DNA of 64,000 nucleotides from Rhodoferax sp. (GTDB lineage: Bacteria > Pseudomonadota > Gammaproteobacteria > Burkholderiales > Burkholderiaceae_C), in assembly GCF_018780565.1 (NCBI RefSeq), contig NZ_JADMJN010000008.1, forward strand, positions 62,001 through 126,000. Reading direction: 5' to 3'. Below, piece by piece: positions 18,436-26,845 of the stretch; positions within the stretch are counted from its first letter, which is position 1, and every line of letters starts with the position of its first letter. The notes beneath the pieces are model-generated. The model did no database searches. It saw only the letters and a list, made by a program, of their open reading frames with translations, and was not told the origin of the DNA. Position numbers and translations under genes: made by a program.

Positions 18436-19572
18436 ATGAAGAAAATTTGCGTAGTCGTCGCCAGCAGAGCTAATTACGGACGAGTCAAGTACCTGATGAA
18501 GGCGATCCAGGCGCATCCCCATCTAGAACTTCAGCTGATTGTCGGCGCATCGACTCTACTTGAGCGCTTTGGGAAAGCGATCAACATCATCAAAAAAGAT
18601 GGGTTTACCCCCGTGCGGTCGATTCACTATGTCATTGAGGGCGAAACCCTTGTGACACAAGCCAAATCCACCGGACTCGGTATTGTGGAGCTATCCAGCG
18701 CTTTCGAGGATCTTGCACCCGACATGGTCGTTACGGTGGCTGACCGGTTTGAAACCATGGCAACTGCAATTGCTGCCACCTATCTGAATATTCCCTTAAT
18801 TCACCTTCAAGGCGGCGAAGTGAGTGGAAACATCGATGACCGCGTGCGTCATGCAATTACAAAACTAGCGGATATTCACTTTGTCGCTTCGGACGATTCA
18901 ATGAAGCGAGTTATCGAGATGGGGGAGGACTCCGCCTACGTTTTCAATTATGGCTGTCCCGCGATGGATGTACTGGTCAATGAAGACCTATCCATAAGTA
19001 ACGACGCAATGAGCCAATATCTTGGTGTGGGCAAACCGCTGGATTGGTCCAAGCCCTACATACTGATGGTTCAGCACCCGGTCACCACAAGTTATGGACA
19101 TGGTTTTGAGCAGGTTAGTGAAACTCTCGAAGCTTTAAAGGGCATTGAAAACATGCAGAAGGTCGTCATGTGGCCCAACGTGGATGCCGGCAGTGATGAC
19201 GTTTCAAAAGGCATTCGGCATTTTCGGGAATTGAATATGCAGGAACCGATTTACTATTACAAGAACTTTTCACCTGAAGACTACGCCCGCGTGATCAACA
19301 ACGCAGTCTGTTGCGTTGGAAATTCATCTTCCTTTATCCGTGAAGGGTCGTTCTTGGGCGTCCCGGTGGTGATTATTGGCGATCGTCAGCAGGGTAGGGA
19401 GCACGGAAGCAACGCCGTGTTCGCAAACTACAAGGCTCAAGACATCGCGGCAAAGCTGCGCCAACAAATTGCTCATGGACGGTACGTACCAGACCACCGC
19501 TATGGAAAGGGTGACGCGGGAGTTCGTATTGCACAGGAACTGGCTACAACCGGCTTTAGGCACGGCGCATGA
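18436..19572 (+). CDS. neuC: Hydrolysing UDP-GlcNAc 2-epimerase (NeuC/LegG-type)
   Basis: This 378-residue member of the UDP-GlcNAc 2-epimerase family is of the hydrolysing type that releases ManNAc-like sugars and UDP. It starts with VVASRANYGRVKYLM, has VTVADRFETMATAIAA near 97, the LQGGEVSGNIDDRVRHAITKL signature at about 122-142, and the nucleotide-binding GNSSSFIREGSFLGVP segment near 297. It supplies the substrate for NeuB. The order neuA, dehydrogenase, neuB, neuC is consistent with a complete CMP-nonulosonate module, except that a UDP-sugar 4,6-dehydratase and aminotransferase would have to come from elsewhere for legionaminic acid. Confidence 0.87.
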   Translation: MKKICVVVASRANYGRVKYLMKAIQAHPHLELQLIVGASTLLERFGKAINIIKKDGFTPVRSIHYVIEGETLVTQAKSTGLGIVELSSAFEDLAPDMVVTVADRFETMATAIAATYLNIPLIHLQGGEVSGNIDDRVRHAITKLADIHFVASDDSMKRVIEMGEDSAYVFNYGCPAMDVLVNEDLSISNDAMSQYLGVGKPLDWSKPYILMVQHPVTTSYGHGFEQVSETLEALKGIENMQKVVMWPNVDAGSDDVSKGIRHFRELNMQEPIYYYKNFSPEDYARVINNAVCCVGNSSSFIREGSFLGVPVVIIGDRQQGREHGSNAVFANYKAQDIAAKLRQQIAHGRYVPDHRYGKGDAGVRIAQELATTGFRHGA

Positions 19573-19615
19573 GTGACCACTTTCAGTCGGCTTTTGAAAA
19601 AGTGCTCGCGCGTTC

Positions 19616-21082
19616 ATGAAAATCGCATTTGTTGGAAATCAGGGCGGCAAGGGTGTTCTCGACTTTTATGCCGCCATGGCAAGCGGCCTTCGTGAAGGTC
19701 GATATGAGGCGCAATGCTTGCTTCTCCCTTGGCTTGACTCGGAGCGCAATGATCTTTTGACTCAAGGCTGGCCGGGATCAGATGTAATGACTTTTGAAAA
19801 CTGGGTGCGCGGCTGCGCATGGGGACCCGACGAGGTCAGCCGCTTGCGCGATGAGTATGCCGATGTCAATTGGTCTGCGGTAATTGCAAGTGAGCGGGCA
19901 TTTACCGACTACTCCTTGCTACTGGGCGGCGCTGGGCAGCGCCGGGAATCGTCACACTACGTGATGCAGCTGCTGGTGAGCATCGTGACATTTCTGGAGC
20001 ATGTCTTCAAGGTCCACGGCGCAAAGGCAGTGGTGTGTCAGACGGCAGACACGCTTTTCTCCCATGTTGTATTCAAAGTAGCCAAACACCTTGGTGTAAG
20101 GGTGTTTGCCATTACGCCTGCATGGCTTCTTGAGAAAGGGGCTCAAGGCGGATACTTCTCCAACAATGAGTTCATGGAATCCGAAAGGATGATTGAAGAA
20201 TACCGTTTGGCGGGAGAGAGGGAACTGTCGGCAGCAGAAGTTTTGCGCGTCAATGCTTTCGTTGATTCACTGAAGACGTTCCAGAACAAGACGCCCTTCA
20301 TAGAAAAAAACAGGGAACGCAATGCCGGATTTACCGCACTTTCCCCGAATGTTCGGCGTTTGTTCCGGTATCTGGTAACGAACTCACAACGGAACCCAAA
20401 CGTTGAATACGTGAAGGTTTCACCCACGCGTAAGGTGAAAGCGAATTTGCTTCGTGTTTGGAGAAAATTTCTCGGCCGCAATATGTTCGGACCAACCGAT
20501 TGCAGCAACATACCTGCAAAAAGCGTTTTTTACGCCTTTCAGTATCAGCCAGAGCAATCCACCTTAAGTCAGGGAATTTTTTATACCAACCAAATTGCGC
20601 TGGTGGAAAATATCTCCAAATCGCTCCCTCTGGGCTACACGCTGATCGTAAAAGAGCACCCCTGGGGCAGGGGTTCGCGACCAGTTTGGCAATATCGGCA
20701 TCTGGCAGAGCTGTACAACGTCCGGTTCTGCGATGCGCCTTCAAAAGAAATCATAAGCCGGGTTGATGCCGTGATTGCCATCAGCGGGACGGTCGGCTTT
20801 GAGGCGCTGGTACTTGAAAAGCCGACGATCGTACTTGGGCGAACGTTCTTTACACACTGCGATCTTTTCTACAGGGCCACCGCTGTGCAGGAGTTACCAC
20901 GCATCATGAGAGAGATACTGGTGGACGGTGCCTTCGACAGAATTCCAGAGCGGCAGGCGCACCTGAATCGATTTCTATTGTCTTACCTGAACTCGCTGAT
21001 CCCATACTTTCCAATGATTGAAAATGGTGGGCATTATGGCGTTGCCCTGGCAGATCAACTCGGCATTGCGAGCAACAGATAA
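19616..21082 (+). CDS. Capsule synthesis-type (Capsule_synth/KpsC-LipB-like) transferase
   Basis: This is a 488-residue protein whose C-terminal half resembles the capsular polysaccharide synthesis family. FYAFQYQPEQSTL at about 302-314, LIVKEHPWGRGSRP at about 343 and VIAISGTVGFEALVLEKP at about 384 match the nucleotide-binding half of KpsC/KpsS/LipB and of related GT-B enzymes that use CMP-activated acidic sugars. The N-terminal 280 residues are divergent. It follows the CMP-nonulosonate genes, so transfer of that sugar is a reasonable guess. No KpsM/T/E/D export genes are in the window. Confidence 0.65.
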   Translation: MKIAFVGNQGGKGVLDFYAAMASGLREGRYEAQCLLLPWLDSERNDLLTQGWPGSDVMTFENWVRGCAWGPDEVSRLRDEYADVNWSAVIASERAFTDYSLLLGGAGQRRESSHYVMQLLVSIVTFLEHVFKVHGAKAVVCQTADTLFSHVVFKVAKHLGVRVFAITPAWLLEKGAQGGYFSNNEFMESERMIEEYRLAGERELSAAEVLRVNAFVDSLKTFQNKTPFIEKNRERNAGFTALSPNVRRLFRYLVTNSQRNPNVEYVKVSPTRKVKANLLRVWRKFLGRNMFGPTDCSNIPAKSVFYAFQYQPEQSTLSQGIFYTNQIALVENISKSLPLGYTLIVKEHPWGRGSRPVWQYRHLAELYNVRFCDAPSKEIISRVDAVIAISGTVGFEALVLEKPTIVLGRTFFTHCDLFYRATAVQELPRIMREILVDGAFDRIPERQAHLNRFLLSYLNSLIPYFPMIENGGHYGVALADQLGIASNR

Positions 21083-21104
21083 AATTTATCAAGAGGACAA
21101 ATAG

Positions 21105-21875
21105 ATGAAAGCAGTCATTCTGGCCGGTGGACTGGGTACCCGACTCAGCGAAGAAACCGTACTCAAGCCGAAGCCAATGGTTGAAATCGGCGGCATGCCT
21201 ATCCTGTGGCACATCATGAAGACCTATTCAAGCCATGGCGTCAACGACTTCGTTGTTTGCCTCGGCTACAAGGGTTACCTGATCAAGGAGTATTTTGCGA
21301 ACTACTTCCTGCACATGTCAGACGTGACCTTTGACATGGCCAACAACAAGATGGAGGTGCACCAGGCCAGCGCGGAGCCATGGAAGGTGACCTTGGTTGA
21401 TACCGGGCAAGACACCATGACCGGCGGGCGCATGAAGCGGGTTGCGGCTTACCTCGGTGACGAAGACTTCTGCTTTACCTACGGTGATGGTGTTGCCGAT
21501 GTGGACATTGGCAAGCTGATCCAGTTCCACAAGTCGCAGGGCACGCTGGCCACAGTGACATCCGTGCAGCCCCCTGGCCGGTTCGGTGCGCTTGATATCG
21601 AGAACGGACGAATCACCGGCTTCCAGGAAAAGCCGCAAGGCGATGGCGCCTCCATCAACGGCGGCTATTTTGTGCTTTCACCCAAGGTGATTGATTACAT
21701 TGCCGACAGCACCACCACCTGGGAGCGCGAGCCGCTTGAGCGGCTTGCGAGGGAGGGCCAGCTGTCTGCCTACAAGCACGAGGGTTTTTGGCAACCCATG
21801 GACACGCTGCGCGACAAGGTTCATCTTGAAGAGCTTTGGAGCAGCGGCTCGGCCCCGTGGAAAATCTGGAAATAG
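21105..21875 (+). CDS. rfbF: Glucose-1-phosphate cytidylyltransferase
   Basis: This 256-residue nucleotidyltransferase forms CDP-glucose from CTP and glucose 1-phosphate. The N-terminal [11 protein letters not shown] (residues 8-18) and [18 protein letters not shown], together with [12 protein letters not shown] at about 124 and the [10 protein letters not shown] and GGYFVL segments, are characteristic of RfbF/AscA. The partner dehydratase rfbG is not adjacent but lies 8 kb downstream at 29978, with unrelated glycan genes between. This suggests an insertion or rearrangement within an originally contiguous CDP-sugar operon. The preceding spacer is 22 bases and contains an AGAGGA ribosome site. 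Confidence 0.93.
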   Translation: MKAVILAGGLGTRLSEETVLKPKPMVEIGGMPILWHIMKTYSSHGVNDFVVCLGYKGYLIKEYFANYFLHMSDVTFDMANNKMEVHQASAEPWKVTLVDTGQDTMTGGRMKRVAAYLGDEDFCFTYGDGVADVDIGKLIQFHKSQGTLATVTSVQPPGRFGALDIENGRITGFQEKPQGDGASINGGYFVLSPKVIDYIADSTTTWEREPLERLAREGQLSAYKHEGFWQPMDTLRDKVHLEELWSSGSAPWKIWK

Positions 21876-21899
21876 GCTGTAGCTGGCCCAGGATGTTTC

Positions 21900-22391
21900 A
21901 TGACAATTCTGATTGACCCGACCGCCAGCGTATCGCCGTTTGCAGATATTGAAGACTCTGTCCGGGGAACGCTAATAACCGTGGGCGCGCATTCGATCTT
22001 GGACAGCTTTGTGAAGATCAAGCCGGCCGGGGGCACCGGCAACATAGCCATTGGGCGCAATTCGGTCATTAACTCAGGGTGCGTTTTCTACAGTGGCAAT
22101 GGTGTCAGCATCGGTGATTCCGTGGCGATCGCCGCCAATTGTGTGTTTGCCCCGGTCAATCACGAGTTTGGCAAGCGCGAACTCCTTATTCGTGACCAGG
22201 GTTTCCGTGCCAGCAGGGGTGGCATCATCGTTGAAGACGATGTGTGGATTGGCGCTGGCTGCGTGTTGCTGGACGGCGCTATCTTGCGCAGAGGGTGTGT
22301 CATCGGTGCCATGAGCTTGGTGCGCGGTGAGGTGGCCGCTTACAGCATTCAGGCGGGTAATCCCTTAAAACTCATCGGATGGCGGGAGTGA
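21900..22391 (+). CDS. Left-handed beta-helix acyltransferase (WbbJ-like)
   Basis: This 163-residue protein is built of hexapeptide repeats (IGRNSVINSGCVF, IGDSVAIAANCVF, VEDDVWIGAGCVLLDGAILRRGCVIGAMSLV) and ends with YSIQAGNPLKLIG, as in sugar O-acetyltransferases. The FAPVNHEFG segment contains the likely catalytic histidine. It is cytoplasmic and acetyl-CoA dependent by family. The 3' end overlaps the following SDR gene by 13 bases, so the pair may modify the same sugar. The substrate is not known. Confidence 0.82.
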   Translation: MTILIDPTASVSPFADIEDSVRGTLITVGAHSILDSFVKIKPAGGTGNIAIGRNSVINSGCVFYSGNGVSIGDSVAIAANCVFAPVNHEFGKRELLIRDQGFRASRGGIIVEDDVWIGAGCVLLDGAILRRGCVIGAMSLVRGEVAAYSIQAGNPLKLIGWRE

Positions 22392-23221
22392 AGTTCACAG
22401 TACTTGGCGGCGGCGGCTTTGTCGGCACTCATCTCGTAAGGTATTTGCGCGATCAAGGCCATACCGTCGATGTGCCGGCCAGAAGCTTGGACGGAATTTT
22501 TGACACAGACTTGGGCCATGTCATTTACGCCATAGGTTTGACGGGGGATTTTCGCAAGCGCCCTTTCGACACCGTTGAAGCGCACGTCTGCTTGCTGGCC
22601 AAAATGCTGCAGAAATGCCGCTTTGAGTCTTGGCTTTACCTCTCCAGCACTCGTGTGTATGCCAGTCTTGACCGCGATAAACCTGCTCACGAAAACTCAG
22701 CCATTGTCGTGGCGCCTGGATCGGATAGCCTTTACAACCTGAGCAAACTCATGGGCGAGTCTTTGTGTCTGGCGTATCCTGATCGTGCCGTGCGCGTAGC
22801 GAGGCTGTCGAATGTTTACGGTGCCGGTATCAGCGCGGACGCTTTTTTGGGTTCCGTGATGAGCGATTTGCGTCTGCATTCCCGGGTGACTGTGAATGAA
22901 TCGCCGGATTCGGGCAAGGACTATGTGGCAATAAACGAGGTCACGCCCCTGCTTGAGGCAATTAGCCTTCACGGGCTAGAGCGCCTTTATAATGTTGCCA
23001 GCGGACGCATAGTCACTCATAGAGAGTTGTTCGAGAAAATCTGCGAAGTGACGGGGTTTTCTGTGGATTACTCGGATGGCGGTTTGACGCGAACATTCCC
23101 TGTGGTGGATATTTCCCGGGCTCAATCAGAGTTCGGGTTTCAACCAAATAATTTACTCGATACTCTCGACGGATTCCTCATTGCGTGCGGTCTCCGTGAC
23201 AACGCTGGAGATGATTTGTGA
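22379..23221 (+). CDS. NAD-dependent epimerase/reductase (SDR)
   Basis: This is a 280-residue extended SDR with the glycine motif VLGGGGFVGTHLV (residues 8-20), LYLSSTRVYASL at about 86 and the catalytic pair in YNLSKLMGE at about 119-127. It is shorter than GalE-type enzymes and nearer to WcaG/RmlD-like 4-ketoreductases. ATG 22379 lies within the acyltransferase gene; GTG 22388 is an alternative. Its stop overlaps the GTG of the next gene. It could be an additional keto-sugar reductase for the CDP-hexose route, but the sequence does not prove this. Confidence 0.75.
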   Translation: MAGVKFTVLGGGGFVGTHLVRYLRDQGHTVDVPARSLDGIFDTDLGHVIYAIGLTGDFRKRPFDTVEAHVCLLAKMLQKCRFESWLYLSSTRVYASLDRDKPAHENSAIVVAPGSDSLYNLSKLMGESLCLAYPDRAVRVARLSNVYGAGISADAFLGSVMSDLRLHSRVTVNESPDSGKDYVAINEVTPLLEAISLHGLERLYNVASGRIVTHRELFEKICEVTGFSVDYSDGGLTRTFPVVDISRAQSEFGFQPNNLLDTLDGFLIACGLRDNAGDDL

Positions 23222-24051
23222 GCATCAAGAAGTCTGTTGACCCCATTGCTGAGTTTGAGGCGATGAAGCTCTCAAATATCGCCTCGTATGCGCAGGACAG
23301 GGACTGGCATAGTCTCTCAAAGGAGTTCCATACCAAGTCCTTCTTGCAGTATTACATGTACAACTTCTCGATCCTTGGCCGTCCGATTATTCAGATGCCC
23401 ATGGACATCATCGCGACGCAGGAATTGATCTGGAAGGTCAAGCCGGACCTCATCATCGAGACCGGAATCGCTCACGGCGGATCACTCGTCATGAGTGCCT
23501 CGATGCTTGCGCAGATTGACTACTGTGAAGCCGTTGAGGCAGGTACCACCTTGGACCCCCGGGCATCGCGGCGCCGAGTCTTGGGTATAGACATCGACAT
23601 ACGCGCTCACAACCGCGCCCTTATCGAAGCCCATCCGATGTCCCACCTCATTGAAATGATCGAAGGCCCCTCCACCTCGGCTGAAGTCGTCGCGCAGGTG
23701 CAGGAATTTGCCAAGGAGTACAAAAGAGTCATGATTTGCTTGGATTCCAACCATGCGCATGACCATGTGCTGGCGGAACTTGAGGCATATGCTCCGTTGA
23801 CGAGCGTTGGGAGCTATTGCTGTGTTTTCGACACCGTGGTTGAAGACCTCCCGCCTGAGATCAGCGCTGGCAAGCCCTGGGCCAAAGGCAACAGCCCCAA
23901 AACCGCAGTATGGGAATACATGCGCCGCTTGAAAGACGGCAGCAGCAAGGGCTTGCACAGCGAGGTGATGGTCTTCGCTGTTGACAAGGAGATTGAGAAC
24001 AAGTTGATCATGACCAATGCGCCCGATGGTTATCTGCAGCGCGTTGCTTGA
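23218..24051 (+). CDS. Cephalosporin hydroxylase (CmcI)-family protein
   Basis: This 277-residue protein of the CmcI/rhamnosyl O-methyltransferase family has a SAM-binding Rossmann-like core: LIIETGIAHGGSLVMSASM at about 82-100, VLGIDIDIR at about 123 and MICLDSNHAHDHVL at about 172. GTG 23218 overlaps the previous stop. Family members in polysaccharide and glycopeptidolipid clusters act as sugar O-methyltransferases, needing a divalent metal. Hydroxylation, the source of the name, is unlikely here. It probably methylates a sugar hydroxyl in this glycan, with unknown position. Confidence 0.75.
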   Translation: MSIKKSVDPIAEFEAMKLSNIASYAQDRDWHSLSKEFHTKSFLQYYMYNFSILGRPIIQMPMDIIATQELIWKVKPDLIIETGIAHGGSLVMSASMLAQIDYCEAVEAGTTLDPRASRRRVLGIDIDIRAHNRALIEAHPMSHLIEMIEGPSTSAEVVAQVQEFAKEYKRVMICLDSNHAHDHVLAELEAYAPLTSVGSYCCVFDTVVEDLPPEISAGKPWAKGNSPKTAVWEYMRRLKDGSSKGLHSEVMVFAVDKEIENKLIMTNAPDGYLQRVA

Positions 24052-24142
24052 TGCTGTTCCCGGGCGTAGCGCTTGAGCAGGCGTCCGCGCTCGCAAACTC
24101 GCTTGGATTGTGACGTGTGGCCTGAACGAATTGGATCGGTGC

Positions 24143-25021
24143 ATGGATAGCGTGCTGCCACCGCAAGACCCCGGGAACGCATCGAAGGTCCCTCGGGTGA
24201 GCATCGGGATGCCGGTTTATAACGGAGCTGCGTTTGTTCGCGAAGCGTTGCGAACGCTTCTGAGCCAGACGGAGGCGGATTTCGAGCTAATCGTCTCCGA
24301 CAATGGCTCGTCTGACGGGTCCACGGAAATACTGCTGGCCGCCGCGGCGGGCGATAGCCGGGTGCGCTACTTCCGGCATGACAAGAGTCTGCGTGCATAC
24401 GACAATTTCCACTACGTGCTTGCCCAAGCGAGAGGTGAGTATTTCATGTGGGCGGCCTGCGACGATAACTGGGATGCCAACTTCATCGAAAAACTCGCCC
24501 AGGCGCTGGAGCTGCAGCCGGAGGCCATCATGGCCTTTGGAAACGTCAACACAGTTACCCCGACAGACAAGATAGGGGCGGTCGTGCCCTTTGATTTCCA
24601 GACAGCTGGCCTGAAAACCATGGCTAGGCTGTGCAAACTGGCTCCCTTGCAGTGTTATTACTTCTACGGTCTGTGGCGAACGCTTGCGATCAAGCGGGCG
24701 CCCTATTCGTATTGTGCCTGGTGGCCGGACCTACCCCTCATGCTGGCCGCGTCAATGCTGGGTCCATTCATTCATGTTCCCGGCGTGCGGTTTTACTATT
24801 ACGAGGTTCCGAAAAGCAATCTCAGGCGCGTCAAGGAGCAAGATTATGTTGACCGGTTTAACCTTCTGCTGGGAGTAGGGGGCCTGATTGCTGCGGTATA
24901 CCGGGCCTGTGCCGCTGTCGGTGGACCCTTCATGGGGGTCTATGCAGCGGCGCTTGTCATTTGGAAGCAAATCCGGACAGTTCCCGGATACCTTTACCGT
25001 CGGTTGACGGGCCACCGTTGA
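24143..25021 (+). CDS. Family 2 glycosyltransferase
   Basis: This GT-A-fold glycosyltransferase has 292 residues from ATG 24143; a GTG at 24110 would add 11. The nucleotide-binding start is RVSIGMPVYNGAAFVREAL, followed by LIVSDNGSSDGSTE. The metal-binding motif is represented by WAACDDNWD at about 104. The C-terminal 60 residues contain a hydrophobic helix (LLLGVGGLIAAVYRA and following) that may attach it to the membrane. It adds a sugar to the lipid-linked repeat unit. Specificity is not predictable. Confidence 0.82.
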   Translation: MDSVLPPQDPGNASKVPRVSIGMPVYNGAAFVREALRTLLSQTEADFELIVSDNGSSDGSTEILLAAAAGDSRVRYFRHDKSLRAYDNFHYVLAQARGEYFMWAACDDNWDANFIEKLAQALELQPEAIMAFGNVNTVTPTDKIGAVVPFDFQTAGLKTMARLCKLAPLQCYYFYGLWRTLAIKRAPYSYCAWWPDLPLMLAASMLGPFIHVPGVRFYYYEVPKSNLRRVKEQDYVDRFNLLLGVGGLIAAVYRACAAVGGPFMGVYAAALVIWKQIRTVPGYLYRRLTGHR

Positions 25022-25221
25022 TCCGCCGACTTGGTCGGGTACAAGGGACAGGCTGGGGACTTGGCGCCCATTCAGGATCCGATGGCCTATAAGGGGCCGG
25101 GTTGGCCAGCTTTCGGGTGGCACCAAAGACGGGGACAATCCGGGCAATACACGTGGCGGCGTATTGCTGGCGCCTGTGTCAATCTCTGCAATCACAAGAA
25201 TTTTCGAGCTTCAAAATCCGG

Positions 25222-26601
25222 ATGAAAATCGACCATCACGCTATGCCAGCCAACCTGCCCAGTCCTTGGTGTGAGCGGACAACGTGGTTGCTGTTCCTCG
25301 TGGCGTTTTTCGGCACATGCGCCGTAGCGCTGGTGGTGCAACTTGTGTTGTTGCCCAGCTATCTGCCGCACTTGCACGCCGGCCACGGCATGCTGGTCGG
25401 CAGCGATTCTGAAGGCATGCATACCACGGCGGTGGCGCTGGCTGAGCGCATACGCGAAGAAGGCTGGTCGGCGTGGGAGCTCAGGCCGGCGGGCAACGCA
25501 CCAACCGGCATCGCTGCTGCCATTTACGTCTACCTCACGCCTGAGCCTTATGTGCTTGTCCCGCTGAATGCGCTGGTGCATGCAGGCGGTGGGCTGGCTA
25601 TTTACCTGATGGCCAGCTACATTTTCCGGCACAGGGTGGCCGCCGTGGCGGCAGCCATTCCATTTTTGGTGTTTCCGTCGGCTGCCAGTTGGTACGCTCA
25701 AATCCATAAGGATGGCATTTTCGCCTTGGGCATGCTCTCGTGCGCGGTCGGCTGGACGCAGGCTTTTCGCAGGGACTTTTGGATGGCTCCCGTCTTGCGT
25801 CTTACCTCTTTGCTGGGACCCATCGTACTGGGGCTTTTTCTGGTGTGGGTGGTGCGACCGCACATCATGATCCTGATGCAGCCGGTGGGCATTGTGATCA
25901 CGCTGTTTGGTCTGGGCCTGGTGGCGGTGTGGTGGCGCGGTGGCGCCCTTGGCGGGGCACGCGCGTTGATGGCCGTTTTTGTGTTTGCCGTCATTCCGGT
26001 CTTGATGGTGGTGGTAAAACCATCAGATTACCGGGTAGAAAGCTGGCGTGGAAGCGTTGTTGAGCGTGAATCTGTCATGCACTACATGCCGGGTGCATGT
26101 TTGATTGAGCGGGGTGCCAGCGCGGGGCTCGACAAGCTGCCCAGTACCGTTGCGGCGATGCGGGACTTTTTCATATCGGGCTACCGCAATGCAAAAAGCA
26201 ACATGGACCCTGATTTTGTGCCCGGTACGGTCTGCAATCTGCTGGCTTACGTGCCGCGCGCGTTGCAAATCGGGTTTTTAGCCCCTTTCCCCAATGCGTG
26301 GCTTGCAGAGGGCAGCCTCGCCGCCAGTACCATGATGCGACGGGTGGTCAGTGTTGAAATGATCGCGGCTTACCTGGCGCTGCTTTTGTTGCCAATCGCG
26401 CTTGGGGACTACCGCCGCAAGCCGGAGTTCTGGTTCATCCTGGGATTTTTTGCCTTATTGATGCTCATTCATGTTTATCTGGTGCCGAATCTGGGCACCT
26501 TGCATCGAATGCGGTATGGATTTCTGACCGGCGTGGTTGGCCTTGCCATTGGGGGGGGCGTGCACCGCATGTTTTCGCACAAGGTCGCCAGGTCGGTGTG
26601 A
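25222..26601 (+). CDS. Polytopic membrane protein, candidate polymerase or GT-C enzyme (paralogue A)
   Basis: This is a 459-residue protein with about 9-10 hydrophobic segments. ATG 25222 is preferred to an in-frame extension from 25102, which adds a non-hydrophobic lead. Marked motifs are LHAGHGMLVGSD (about 45), FLVFPSAASWYAQIHKD (about 155-171), YVPRALQIGFLAPFP (about 345) and NLGTLHRMRYGFL near the end. The same motifs in the same order occur in the protein at 39068-40600, so the two are paralogues. The large soluble loops between membrane helices and the locus context suggest a Wzy-like polymerase, ligase or lipid-sugar-using GT-C transferase. I do not recognise a named family. Confidence 0.7.
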   Translation: MKIDHHAMPANLPSPWCERTTWLLFLVAFFGTCAVALVVQLVLLPSYLPHLHAGHGMLVGSDSEGMHTTAVALAERIREEGWSAWELRPAGNAPTGIAAAIYVYLTPEPYVLVPLNALVHAGGGLAIYLMASYIFRHRVAAVAAAIPFLVFPSAASWYAQIHKDGIFALGMLSCAVGWTQAFRRDFWMAPVLRLTSLLGPIVLGLFLVWVVRPHIMILMQPVGIVITLFGLGLVAVWWRGGALGGARALMAVFVFAVIPVLMVVVKPSDYRVESWRGSVVERESVMHYMPGACLIERGASAGLDKLPSTVAAMRDFFISGYRNAKSNMDPDFVPGTVCNLLAYVPRALQIGFLAPFPNAWLAEGSLAASTMMRRVVSVEMIAAYLALLLLPIALGDYRRKPEFWFILGFFALLMLIHVYLVPNLGTLHRMRYGFLTGVVGLAIGGGVHRMFSHKVARSV

Positions 26602-26845
26602 TTGCCTTGCGCATACCCATCGCGGCTACAATTCCCAGTCGCTGCCGCAATGGCATAACTTCTACAGCCTGCCACTTGTGGCGCTTGCCGTCTGGCTTTA
26701 CGCAGTCAAAATTCTTGAAAATTTTCCTGATCCCTGTTCCGTTAACTGTACTGGAGTGCGCCTGTCCGGTGCTTCCTGTATTGTTGGTGCCGCCTAACCT
26801 AAATGCGCTCGTGCGCTGCGGTACAGTTCCTGGCAAGGCTGAGTG

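Noticed and set aside
25102..25221. N-terminal extension of membrane paralogue A
   Set aside because: No similarity to paralogue B and no hydrophobic or signal character; ATG 25222 fits better.
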